NCBI RefSeq assembly: GCF_001509585.1 | Contig: NZ_LNCI01000003.1 | Location: 310,001-374,000 of the forward strand | Origin: Tropicimonas marinistellae | Lineage (GTDB): Bacteria > Pseudomonadota > Alphaproteobacteria > Rhodobacterales > Rhodobacteraceae | Reading direction: 5' to 3' | DNA length: 64,000 nt | Part shown: positions 1 through 8,453 of the stretch, piece by piece | Numbering within the stretch: position 1 is the first letter of the stretch | How the letters are laid out: the number at the start of each line of letters is the position of its first letter | Program-made: the position numbers and the translations under genes | Notes under the pieces: model-generated | Seen by the model: the letters and a program-made list of their open reading frames with translations, nothing else | What the model was told of the DNA's origin: nothing | Database searches by the model: none

Positions 1-270
1 CCTTCCGGTGGCGTCGCTCGATACAGGTGACACCCCGTCTATCCGGAACAGAGAGCCGGGCAAACCCCCCCGCGACACCCCGCCTCGCACCGGGCGTTCA
101 CAAGGTCGTTTCCTGCCCGCAAGATGCCGCAGGTTGGCGGATGGCCTTTCGCAATCGGCGGGAAAAGGGATACCGTGCGACGTGTCGCTGCGGCGCTGTG
201 GCTGCGCGTTGCCGACCGAGCCCCGAATTGCGGGGCGGACAAGAAATGGCCCCGACCGACAAGGACCACC

Positions 271-1518
271 ATGCGCCGATATTCCGCCTTTGCCATTGCC
301 CGCGAAGCCCTGCGTCATCACACCGGTTGGGAACGCGCATGGCGCTCGCCGGAACCGAAGAAACACTACAAGGTGATCGTGATCGGCGCGGGCGGCCACG
401 GGCTGGCAACCGCTTACTACCTGGGAAAGAACTTCGGTATCCGCGATGTGGCCGTGCTCGACAAGGGCTGGCTCGGTGGCGGCAATACCGGGCGGAATAC
501 GACGATCATTCGTTCGAACTACCTGCAGGACCCCTCGGCCGCGATCTACGAGAAGGCGCGCAGCCTCTACGAGACATTCAGCCAGGACCTGAACTACAAC
601 GCCATGTTCTCCCCGCGCGGGGTGCTCATGCTGGCGCAGACCCACCACGAGGTCCGGGGCTACCAGCGCACGGCGCACGCCAATGCGCTGCAAGAGGTCG
701 AAACCGAATGGGTCGGCCCGGAGCGGGTGAAGGAGATCGTGCCGATCATCAATATCGATGGTCCACGGTATCCGGTGCTGGGCGGGCTCTGGCAGGCCCG
801 CGGCGGCACGGCGCGGCACGATGCCATCGCCTGGGGCTATGCGCGGGCCTGTTCCGGCATGGGAATGGACATCATCCAGCAATGCGCCGTGACCGGCGTG
901 CGCTCCGAGGGCGGCCAGGTGACGGGCGTTGTCACGACCAGGGGTGACATCGCCTGCGACAAGCTCGCGATTGTGGTTGCGGGCCATTCCGGGCATCTGG
1001 CCGATATGGCCGGGTTCCGCTTGCCTATAGAATCCGCGCCGCTGCAGGCGCTGGTCTCGGAGCCGATCAAACCCTGCATCGATTGTGTGGTCATGGCGAA
1101 CACCGTGCATGGCTACATGAGCCAATCCGACAAGGGCGAACTGGTGATCGGCGGTGGCACCGACAGCTACAACGGGTTCACGCAGCGCGGGTCCTTCAAC
1201 CACATCGAGGAGACCGTGCGGGCGCTGATCGAGACGTTTCCGATCATCTCGCGGCTGAAGATGCTACGCCAATGGGGCGGGATCGTGGACATGACGGGCG
1301 ACCGTTCACCGATCCTCTCGAAGACCCCGCTGGGAAACTGCTTCATCAACTGCGGTTGGGGCACTGGCGGGTTCAAGGCCATCCCCGGCTCGGGCTGGGC
1401 GATGGCGGAGCTTGTCGCCAACGGAGAGCCCGGCCCGCTGGCCGCCGACTTCGGCCTCGACCGCTTCCGCGAGGGCCGCTTCATCGACGAAAGCGTCGCG
1501 GCGGGGGTGGCGCATTGA
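271..1518 (+). CDS. soxB: Sarcosine oxidase beta subunit
   Basis: Flavoprotein subunit of heterotetrameric sarcosine oxidase, which demethylates sarcosine to glycine with O2 and tetrahydrofolate. The 415-residue protein has a dinucleotide-binding GAGGHG at residues 39-44 and a DAO-type fold. His183 in ARHDAIAWGYA matches the place where the family binds FMN covalently (inferred from memory of the family). The start is the ATG 5 bases after an AAGGA; the longer open frame upstream has no family character. It is first of a soxB-D-A-G operon for methylated amine use. Despite the shared symbol it is unrelated to sulfur oxidation SoxB. Confidence 0.95.
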   Translation: MRRYSAFAIAREALRHHTGWERAWRSPEPKKHYKVIVIGAGGHGLATAYYLGKNFGIRDVAVLDKGWLGGGNTGRNTTIIRSNYLQDPSAAIYEKARSLYETFSQDLNYNAMFSPRGVLMLAQTHHEVRGYQRTAHANALQEVETEWVGPERVKEIVPIINIDGPRYPVLGGLWQARGGTARHDAIAWGYARACSGMGMDIIQQCAVTGVRSEGGQVTGVVTTRGDIACDKLAIVVAGHSGHLADMAGFRLPIESAPLQALVSEPIKPCIDCVVMANTVHGYMSQSDKGELVIGGGTDSYNGFTQRGSFNHIEETVRALIETFPIISRLKMLRQWGGIVDMTGDRSPILSKTPLGNCFINCGWGTGGFKAIPGSGWAMAELVANGEPGPLAADFGLDRFREGRFIDESVAAGVAH

Positions 1519-1555
1519 TCTCCGTGGACCGCGCCCGATTCCTCCTCGCCGAGGC

Positions 1556-1607
1556 CCTTCTTCTGTCGGGAAATATCCCGGGGGGCGCCGGGGGGCTGGC
1601 CCCCCGG
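1556..1607 (+). repeat. Dispersed GC-hairpin intergenic repeat, copy 1
   Basis: A short element beginning CTTCTTCTGTCGGGAAATAT, followed by a GC-rich hairpin (CCGGGGGG, loop CTGG, CCCCCCGG at 1588-1607). It lies between soxB and soxD. Two further copies in the opposite orientation lie at 23875-23900 and 33211-33270. The element is a familiar intergenic sequence in Rhodobacteraceae (recalled, not searched). Its hairpin could attenuate transcription or stabilise an mRNA end. Confidence 0.75.
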
Positions 1608-1789
1608 CTCCAGGCGGCGCAGCCTTCCGGCCGGGCGGTCAATGGCGCACCGGCCGAACCGCACCGCGCGGTGGCACCGCCGGGCAGCGCCCGACCTGCC
1701 TACGCGGGGCGGGCGTTTCTCGCCCACAGCCCGGCTCCGGCGCTGCGCTCCGTTCTCAAGCCCAACATCACTCCGGCAAGGACCGTCCC

Positions 1790-2113
1790 ATGCTGATCCT
1801 CACCTGCCCCTATTGCGGCATCCATTGCGACGAGACCGAGCTTGCCAATGGCGGCGAAGCGCATCTGAAACGCGAGGGCCCGGGGTCGAGCGACGATGCT
1901 TTCGAGGCCTATCTCTTCGATCGGGACAATCCGATGGGGGTGCATTTCGAGCGCTGGCGGCATGCCAACGGCTGCGGCAAGTGGTTCCTCGCGGCGCGGG
2001 ATACGGTGACGATGGAAGTCTTCGGGACCTACAAGGCGCAATCCATCGAACCGCCGGCCGAGATCGTCGAGAGGATCAGGGCCAAGCGGCCCGACTGGGA
2101 GGGGCGGGCATGA
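1790..2113 (+). CDS. soxD: Sarcosine oxidase delta subunit
   Basis: Small zinc-binding subunit of heterotetrameric sarcosine oxidase, 107 residues, the usual size. Cys6 and Cys9 (CPYC) with His58 and Cys62 (HANGC) match the Cys-Cys-His-Cys zinc site known in this subunit. The start ATG is preceded by AAGGA at 1778-1782. The open frame extends far upstream, but that part is non-coding and overlaps the repeat. Its stop overlaps the soxA start in an ATGA, which implies translational coupling. The 271-base gap from soxB is longer than expected for this operon. Confidence 0.95.
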   Translation: MLILTCPYCGIHCDETELANGGEAHLKREGPGSSDDAFEAYLFDRDNPMGVHFERWRHANGCGKWFLAARDTVTMEVFGTYKAQSIEPPAEIVERIRAKRPDWEGRA

Positions 2114-5109
2114 GCATACGTCTGGAGAGCGGTGGCCGGTTGATCGACCGCAGCAAACCCCTCGGCTTCACCTTCGACACCAACCCGATGCAGGGCTACG
2201 CGGGCGACACGCTGGCCTCGGCCCTGCTCGGTAGCGGGCAGGTTCTGGTCAACCGTTCCTACAAATACCATCGCCCGCGCGGCATTGTCGCCAGTGGGGC
2301 AGAAGAACCCAATGCGCTCGTCGGGTTGGGGCAGGGTGGCCGCTTCGAGCCGGATCAGCGCGCGACCACGACCGAACTGTTTGATGGCCTGATTGCGATG
2401 AGCCAGAACGCCTGGCCGTCGCTTGGCTTCGATGCGATGGCCGTCAACGGCTGGTTTTCCTCGATGATGCCGGCCGGGTTCTACTACAAGACCTTCCTGT
2501 GGCCTCGGAGCTTCTGGAAGCACGTTTACGAGCCGGTGATCCGGGACGCGGCGGCCTCCGGTCTGCCCCCGAAGGAGCCCGACGCCGACCTCTACGAGCA
2601 TTTCTATGCCTTCGTCGACGTTCTGATCGTCGGCGGCGGTATCGCCGGCTTGCAGGCGGCGTTGGTGGCGGGGCGCGCGGGCGCGCGGGTTCTTCTGATC
2701 GAGCAGACTGCCCATTGGGGCGGACGCGCCCCGGTGGACGGGGTGGAAATCGACGGCCAGCCTGCCGATGTCTGGATCGCCGATACCATCGCAGCGTTGC
2801 AGGCGATGGAAAACGTCACGCTCCGCGCGCGCTGCATGGGCGCGGGACTCTATGACCACGGATTCGCGCTCGGCTATGAGCGTCTTTCCGATCATACGCC
2901 GGGCGACGGTCGCCCGCGCCACCGGCTGTGGAAGATCCGGGCAGGGCGGATCGTCACCGCCACCGGCGCCATCGAACGGCCGCTGAGTTTTGCCGGCAAC
3001 GATGTGCCGGGGGTGATGCTGGCCTCTGCCGTGCGCGACTATGTGGTGAATTTCGGTGTCGCACCGGGCCGTCGCACCGTTGTGGTGACCAATAACGACG
3101 ATGCCTATCGGACCGCATTGGTATTGATCGACGCCGGGCTGGAGGTGCCTGCCATCGTCGACGTCCGGGAACGCAGCGATGGTCCGCTCGCCCGCGAATG
3201 CGTCCGGCGTGGGGTGCGGGCGGAAACCGGCGCCGCCGTGATGAAGGTCAAGGGCGGCAAACAGGTTGCGGGCGTGATGCTCTGCCGTGCCAATGGTACC
3301 GGCGGCGCGGGCGCTTTGCTGGAATGCGATTGCGTGGCCATGTCGGGCGGCTGGTCACCGGTGGTGCACCTCTGGTCCCATTGCGGCGGCAAGCTGCTGT
3401 GGTCGGACGAATACGCGCATTTCTACCCCGACCCGAGCCGCGCTCCCACCGGTGCAGATGGCGCTCCCTTCGTCTCGACGGCCGGCGCGGCTTCGGGTTG
3501 CATGGCGAGCGGAGAGGTCCTGGCAGATGCCGCTGAAAAAGGCGCGGCGGCGGTCGGTGCCGCGTATTCCGGCGATCTCCCGCAGACGAACGATATCGAA
3601 GAACTGCCGATGCAGCCCGTCTGGGTGATGCCCACGGGAGCCCTGCCGGAACTGCGGGCCAAGATGTTCCTCGATTTCCAGAACGACGTGAAGGTCTCTG
3701 ACGTGCAACTGGCCGCTCAGGAAGGCTACGAGAGCGTTGAGCTGACCAAGCGCTATACCACCCTCGGCATGGCGAACGATCAGGGGAAGCTGAGCAATAT
3801 CAATGGCCTTGCCGTTCTTTCGCAGTCGTTGGGTGAAGCGATTCCGCAGGTCGGCACGACGACATTCCGGCCGCCCTACCAGCCAATCTCCTTTGGCTCC
3901 ATCGCCGGCGAGGCACGCGGCGGAACGTTCCAGCCGCTCCGTCGGACACCGATGCACGACTGGCACGAAGCGGCAGGTGCATATCTGGAGCCGGTTGGGC
4001 ACTGGAAGCGACCCTATTGCTACCCCAAGCCGGGCGAGAGCCACGCCGAGGCGGTGGCGCGCGAGGTCAAGGCAACCCGCGCCTCGCTGGGTATGCTGGA
4101 CGCCTCGACACTGGGCAAGATCGTCGTGAAGGGGCCGGATGCCGGGCGCTTCCTCGATATGCTCTACACCAACAAGATGTCCACGCTGAAACCCGGACGT
4201 TGCCGCTACGGGCTCATGTGCAACGAGAACGGCTTCCTGATGGACGACGGGGTGGTGGCGCGGCTCGACGACGACACGTTCCTCTGCCACACGACCTCCG
4301 GTGGCGCGGACCATGTGCACGGCCACATGGAGGACTGGCTGCAATGCGAGTGGTGGGATTGGAAAGTCTGGACGGTCAATCTGACCGAGCAATACGGCCA
4401 GATCGCCATTGTCGGCCCCAACGCCCGCAAGCTGATGGAAAGTCTCGGGGGGATGGATGTCTCCAAGGAGGCCCTGCCGTTCATGGGCTGGGTCGAGGGG
4501 GAGTTGGCCGGATTCCCGGTGCGGGTCTACCGGATCTCCTTCTCCGGCGAGCTGAGCTACGAGATTGCCGTTCCCGCGGGGCAGGCACGGGCACTCTGGG
4601 ATGCGGTGCTGGCGGATGGCGCGGCGTTTGGCATCACCCCCTACGGAACCGAGGCGCTGCACGTGATGCGGGCCGAGAAGGGATTCATCATGATCGGCGA
4701 CGAAACCGACGGCACGGTAATCCCGCAGGATCTCGGCCTCGACTGGGCGATCTCGAAGAAGAAGGATGACTACCTCGGTAAGCGCGCGCAGGAACGCAGT
4801 TTCATGACGCGCGACGACCGCTGGAAACTGGTCGGGCTGGAGACGCTCGACGGGTCCGTGCTGCCTGACGGAATCTATGCGGTGGGCGAGGGCGAGAATG
4901 CCAATGGTCAGCGCAATACCATCGGACGGGTGACGTCCACCTACCACTCACCGACACTCGGCAAGGGGATCGCCATGGGGTTGGTGGCGCATGGCCCGGA
5001 GCGCATGGGCGAGGTGCTGAAGTTCGCGGCCACCGACGGCGCGATGATCGAAGCTAGGATCGTCGATCCGGTGTTCTATGATCCGGACGGGGAGAAGCAG
5101 AATGTCTGA
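2110..5109 (+). CDS. soxA: Sarcosine oxidase alpha subunit
   Basis: Large subunit of heterotetrameric sarcosine oxidase, 999 residues. The N-terminal ~110 residues resemble a 2Fe-2S-like fold found in these subunits. An NAD-binding dinucleotide fold follows, with GGGIAGL near residue 175. The last ~390 residues are a glycine-cleavage T-protein-like domain that handles tetrahydrofolate and the methylene group. The start ATG overlaps the soxD stop, and the soxG start lies inside the soxA 3-prime end. The long antisense frame over this gene (3355-4947) is a codon-bias shadow. Confidence 0.97.
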   Translation: MSIRLESGGRLIDRSKPLGFTFDTNPMQGYAGDTLASALLGSGQVLVNRSYKYHRPRGIVASGAEEPNALVGLGQGGRFEPDQRATTTELFDGLIAMSQNAWPSLGFDAMAVNGWFSSMMPAGFYYKTFLWPRSFWKHVYEPVIRDAAASGLPPKEPDADLYEHFYAFVDVLIVGGGIAGLQAALVAGRAGARVLLIEQTAHWGGRAPVDGVEIDGQPADVWIADTIAALQAMENVTLRARCMGAGLYDHGFALGYERLSDHTPGDGRPRHRLWKIRAGRIVTATGAIERPLSFAGNDVPGVMLASAVRDYVVNFGVAPGRRTVVVTNNDDAYRTALVLIDAGLEVPAIVDVRERSDGPLARECVRRGVRAETGAAVMKVKGGKQVAGVMLCRANGTGGAGALLECDCVAMSGGWSPVVHLWSHCGGKLLWSDEYAHFYPDPSRAPTGADGAPFVSTAGAASGCMASGEVLADAAEKGAAAVGAAYSGDLPQTNDIEELPMQPVWVMPTGALPELRAKMFLDFQNDVKVSDVQLAAQEGYESVELTKRYTTLGMANDQGKLSNINGLAVLSQSLGEAIPQVGTTTFRPPYQPISFGSIAGEARGGTFQPLRRTPMHDWHEAAGAYLEPVGHWKRPYCYPKPGESHAEAVAREVKATRASLGMLDASTLGKIVVKGPDAGRFLDMLYTNKMSTLKPGRCRYGLMCNENGFLMDDGVVARLDDDTFLCHTTSGGADHVHGHMEDWLQCEWWDWKVWTVNLTEQYGQIAIVGPNARKLMESLGGMDVSKEALPFMGWVEGELAGFPVRVYRISFSGELSYEIAVPAGQARALWDAVLADGAAFGITPYGTEALHVMRAEKGFIMIGDETDGTVIPQDLGLDWAISKKKDDYLGKRAQERSFMTRDDRWKLVGLETLDGSVLPDGIYAVGEGENANGQRNTIGRVTSTYHSPTLGKGIAMGLVAHGPERMGEVLKFAATDGAMIEARIVDPVFYDPDGEKQNV

Positions 5110-5665
5110 TGTCCAACCGGCCCTTGGCGGCGCGGAGTTCGACGGTGCAGGAGCGCGCGTGGTGGAAATGCCGCCCAAAGGCATGATTACCCTGCGCGGA
5201 TCCCCGGATGAGATCGGCGCAGCCGTTGCGGATGCGACAGGCTGCGCTGTGCCGGGGCAAAGAGAAATCACCTTCGAAGGCGAATTCGCATTGGGGTGGA
5301 TGTCGCCTGACGAGTTCCTGTTGATGTGCCCGCGCGACGAGGTCGGCACTTGCCTGAAGTCTCTCGGTGAGACGCTCGCCGGTTCCCACCATCTCGCCGT
5401 GGACGTGTCCGATGCGCGGGCCGTATTCTCCATCGCCGGGCCGGGCGCCCGGGAGGTACTCGCACGCTTGTGCCCGGTGGATCTTGCATCGACGGCTTTC
5501 GGGCCGGGTGAAATTCGCCGCAGCCGGATCGCGCAGGTTCCGGCGGCATTCTGGATCGATGCGAACGATGACATCAAGTTGATCTGCTTTCGCTCTGTCG
5601 CACGATATGCCTTCGATGTGCTCTGCGGCGCGGCAAAAGGCGAACCAGTGGGCGTCCTGCGATAA
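5102..5665 (+). CDS. soxG: Sarcosine oxidase gamma subunit
   Basis: Fourth subunit of heterotetrameric sarcosine oxidase, 187 residues, related to the T-protein/YgfZ fold. Features seen include EGEFALGWMSPDEFLLMCP and the following DVSDARAVFSIAGPGAREVL stretch, both typical of SoxG. It overlaps the end of soxA by 8 bases, completing soxBDAG. No clear intrinsic terminator was seen in the 158 bases after the stop. Confidence 0.93.
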   Translation: MSDVQPALGGAEFDGAGARVVEMPPKGMITLRGSPDEIGAAVADATGCAVPGQREITFEGEFALGWMSPDEFLLMCPRDEVGTCLKSLGETLAGSHHLAVDVSDARAVFSIAGPGAREVLARLCPVDLASTAFGPGEIRRSRIAQVPAAFWIDANDDIKLICFRSVARYAFDVLCGAAKGEPVGVLR

Positions 5666-5823
5666 ATTCCGGCGCCGAGTTTCACGCAGGACCCGCATCG
5701 GGACGTATCGGATTTGGCGGATGGACAACCCACCGGATATGGATACGATTGACCCGAACAAGCCTCGATTGGCCATGAAATGAACGCAATTGGGGAGATA
5801 ACTCCGGGCCAGGAGAATCTTGG

Positions 5824-6963
5824 ATGCGTGGCATGGCATACGACGGAGACAAAGCGCGCGGTAGCCAGCGCGGCAGCGGGAATGCCCGTTGTCTCTTCGA
5901 AGCCGACGGCGTGCAGTTGTTCCACAGGTCCGCACGCTCCGACAACGCCGTCGTGCTGTTCTGCGAAGGTCCGACATGCGCCCGGATCCGGACCAACTGG
6001 ATCAGCGCGCCGGGACGGGCGGCGGTCGATCTGTTCGAGGTTCGGCCGAGCCGTGCCGGGCATTACCCTCCGCAGGAGATGCGGGCACTCTGCCAGATCC
6101 TGACAGAGACCAGTTCGCGCCCGGCAATTGCTCTGGGTGCGGCAATGGGAGGGCAGGCAGCACTGCACTACGCGCGGCAGGCTGGTTGCGGTGCCTTACT
6201 GGCGTTTTCGCCCATAGGGGTCGCACCCACGGGCGATCCGGCGTCCGGTCCGGACCTGCAACAGGACGATCTGGCGCCGTTCACACTCATCGCATTCGAT
6301 CCGCATCGCGCCGATGACGCGGCTCAATTCGCCGCGCTTCGTCAGCTGGATGGCGTTCAGCCTGTTCGGTTGCCGTTTATGGGCCAGCGCACGGAGCGCA
6401 CGCTGATCGGCGAGAATATCGCGCGCAGGGTTTTCACTGCGGTGCTGCGCGGCGAGGCCGGTGAAGTCGCCCGGTTGCTTCGGCACAACCGGGGCCATGA
6501 CGACGGCTTCCTGTCACGGCTCTCGATTGCTTGCTCGCAGGGCGGACACCCTCGTTGGGGGGCCGAAATCGCCGCCAAGGGCGATCCGACGCGTCAGCAC
6601 CTCCCGGATCTGGCAATGGCCCGCGCCGAGGCACAGGCAGCGCTTGGCCAGCCGCTGAACGCGGTAGAGACGTTGGAGGGGCTTGTGGTCGCCGCACCAG
6701 AAAGCCCGCGCTACTGGACGCTTCTTGCAGACCGCTACGAAGCGATGGGGCAAGTCTGGGCGACGACCGAAGTCCTGGAGCTGGCGCTGGCGGTGACGGA
6801 AAATTTCGGTTTCTGCTGGAGATTGCTTCGCATCCTGGCGGCAACCGACGATCCAAAGGCCCGCATGCAAGCGCGCGCGCTGGCCGAGCTTGCAAAACAC
6901 CATTGGCCGGAGCGCCGCGCCCAAATCGCGCGGATCGTGAGGGCCATTCCGCCGGTCCAATGA
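5824..6963 (+). CDS. Alpha/beta-hydrolase-like protein with TPR-like C-terminus
   Basis: 379 residues. The first ~215 look like an alpha/beta-hydrolase core, and the last ~140 are helical and TPR-like (LPDLAMARAEAQAALGQPLN). The nucleophile-elbow region reads GAAMGGQAALHYA (105-117), with Ala107 where the catalytic Ser of G-x-S-x-G is expected, so serine-hydrolase activity is doubtful. No signal peptide is seen. AGGAG at 5811-5815 sets the start. It precedes a GSCFA protein, an FkbH-like protein and a methyltransferase on the same strand and may belong with them. The exact role is unknown. Confidence 0.7.
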   Translation: MRGMAYDGDKARGSQRGSGNARCLFEADGVQLFHRSARSDNAVVLFCEGPTCARIRTNWISAPGRAAVDLFEVRPSRAGHYPPQEMRALCQILTETSSRPAIALGAAMGGQAALHYARQAGCGALLAFSPIGVAPTGDPASGPDLQQDDLAPFTLIAFDPHRADDAAQFAALRQLDGVQPVRLPFMGQRTERTLIGENIARRVFTAVLRGEAGEVARLLRHNRGHDDGFLSRLSIACSQGGHPRWGAEIAAKGDPTRQHLPDLAMARAEAQAALGQPLNAVETLEGLVVAAPESPRYWTLLADRYEAMGQVWATTEVLELALAVTENFGFCWRLLRILAATDDPKARMQARALAELAKHHWPERRAQIARIVRAIPPVQ

Positions 6964-7063
6964 GCGGTGCGGCGGGATCGAGACAGGCGGCATTGCTCCA
7001 CCGGAGCATTGGATAAAGGTCAATGAGAATGGAGGTCGGAGAGGCCCCGAAAGGCAGAGGCAG

Positions 7064-8425
7064 ATGGCTGAGACAAACTTGGAAAGACTGACCGCGTTGG
7101 AGGCCTACAGACGCGCGTCCGGCAACAACCTGCGGCGCTACCCGTCGCCAGACAAGGATGGCGATCGGCTTTATCCCCTCGCGACGCCGCAATCGACGCC
7201 CTCATTCACCATGTCGCGCGACGACACGGTCTTCACCATCGGATCCTGCTTTGCACGCAACGTGGAATCGGCCCTGATAAGCGCCGGGATCGAGGTGACG
7301 AGCCGCGATTTCGACCTTGGCCCCATTGGTGAGAGCCTCGGATTCGCCGGCAACTTCTTCAACAAGTACTCGATCCATTCGGTGAACAACGAGCTTCGGT
7401 GGGCGCTCGACAGGGCGAGTTTCCCGGGCAAGGACGTCCTCTATCCGCTACAGGCCGATGACAGCAAATACAGCGACCTGCAACTGGGGGCCGCCAAGCT
7501 TGAGTTCTCCGCCGATGAGATCCTCGCTTTCCGTCATCGCTTTCTCGATGTCATGGCGCGCGCGGCCGAGGCCGATGTGGTGATCGTTACGCTGGGCTAT
7601 GTGGAGGTCTGGTACGATACGCAACTGGGCATCTACCTGAACGTCGCTCCGCCGCCGCAGCTTGCCCGGAAGCAGCCCGAGCGCTTCGAATTCCGCGTGC
7701 TGAGCTACGAGGATGTCCTCGGCGGGTTGCGCGAGCTCTACGAGATTCTCACGCGCTACAGAAGCAAGCCGCTGCGGATGCTGCTGACCGTCTCCCCGGT
7801 GCCGTTGCTATCCACCTTCCGCGACGTCGATGTGCTGGTTGCCAACAGCTACTCCAAATCGGTGCAACGCGCGGCCATCGATGCCTTTATCGCGGAGACG
7901 GACGGCGTGGATTACTTCCCCTCCTACGAGTTCGTTGTGCTCAGCGATCCGCGTGTCGCGTGGTCTCGCGGGGATTACCGCCACGTTTCCTCAGACCTCG
8001 TCGCGCGGATCATGCAATCGGTGCTTGCCAGATACGTTCCCGGCTCCGGGCAACAGGAGGCGCAGGGGGCCGCACCGATGACGGCGGAAGCCCTCGAGGC
8101 GTCGGTCCGCATGATGCTCAAGATGAAGGAACACGAGAGCGTGCTGGCGCTCATGGTCGATCACGAGGCGGTCGTTGCAAGCAGCGCGGTCCTGCAGCAG
8201 CTTCGCGGCGTGGCGCTCTCTTCTCTCGACCGGTTCGAAGAAGCCTTCGACGCAATGGGTGCCTCCTATGCGCTGGCACCGGGCAACGCGGTGCCGCTGG
8301 AGCGCCAGATCGCGTGGTGCCGCAAGCTCGGCCGCAAGGAGGTGGCGCGGGGTTTGCGCCAAGTGCATGTGGCGGCCTTCCCCGACCGGGCGGATTTCCG
8401 CGACGGCCTCACCTGGCTCGACTGA
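7064..8425 (+). CDS. GSCFA domain protein
   Basis: 453 residues. The diagnostic GSCFA pentapeptide is at 60-64 (TIGSCFARNVESAL), followed by conserved family stretches such as NFFNKYSIHSV and VTLGYVEVWYD and, later, TVSPVPL. The family has an SGNH/GDSL-like fold in which the Ser of GSCFA is a candidate nucleophile; its substrates are poorly known and are often presumed to be cell-surface glycans or lipids. After about residue 335 the protein is helical and repeat-like. A 28-base gap separates it from the FkbH-like gene, suggesting one transcript. Confidence 0.85.
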   Translation: MAETNLERLTALEAYRRASGNNLRRYPSPDKDGDRLYPLATPQSTPSFTMSRDDTVFTIGSCFARNVESALISAGIEVTSRDFDLGPIGESLGFAGNFFNKYSIHSVNNELRWALDRASFPGKDVLYPLQADDSKYSDLQLGAAKLEFSADEILAFRHRFLDVMARAAEADVVIVTLGYVEVWYDTQLGIYLNVAPPPQLARKQPERFEFRVLSYEDVLGGLRELYEILTRYRSKPLRMLLTVSPVPLLSTFRDVDVLVANSYSKSVQRAAIDAFIAETDGVDYFPSYEFVVLSDPRVAWSRGDYRHVSSDLVARIMQSVLARYVPGSGQQEAQGAAPMTAEALEASVRMMLKMKEHESVLALMVDHEAVVASSAVLQQLRGVALSSLDRFEEAFDAMGASYALAPGNAVPLERQIAWCRKLGRKEVARGLRQVHVAAFPDRADFRDGLTWLD

Positions 8426-8453
8426 ACCCGGAGCCCATGTCAGGATTGTGCCC

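Noticed and set aside
1-270. Coding sequence upstream of soxB
   Set aside because: Several frames are open but all lack ribosome sites and family character; it is probably the promoter region of the operon.
3355-4947. A 530-codon minus-strand frame
   Set aside because: Antisense to soxA; no family motifs and explained by codon bias.
271-5665. Reading the sox genes as sulfur oxidation (soxABCD)
   Set aside because: Domains (flavin-binding, zinc, T-protein-like) are those of sarcosine oxidase; the shared symbols are coincidental.
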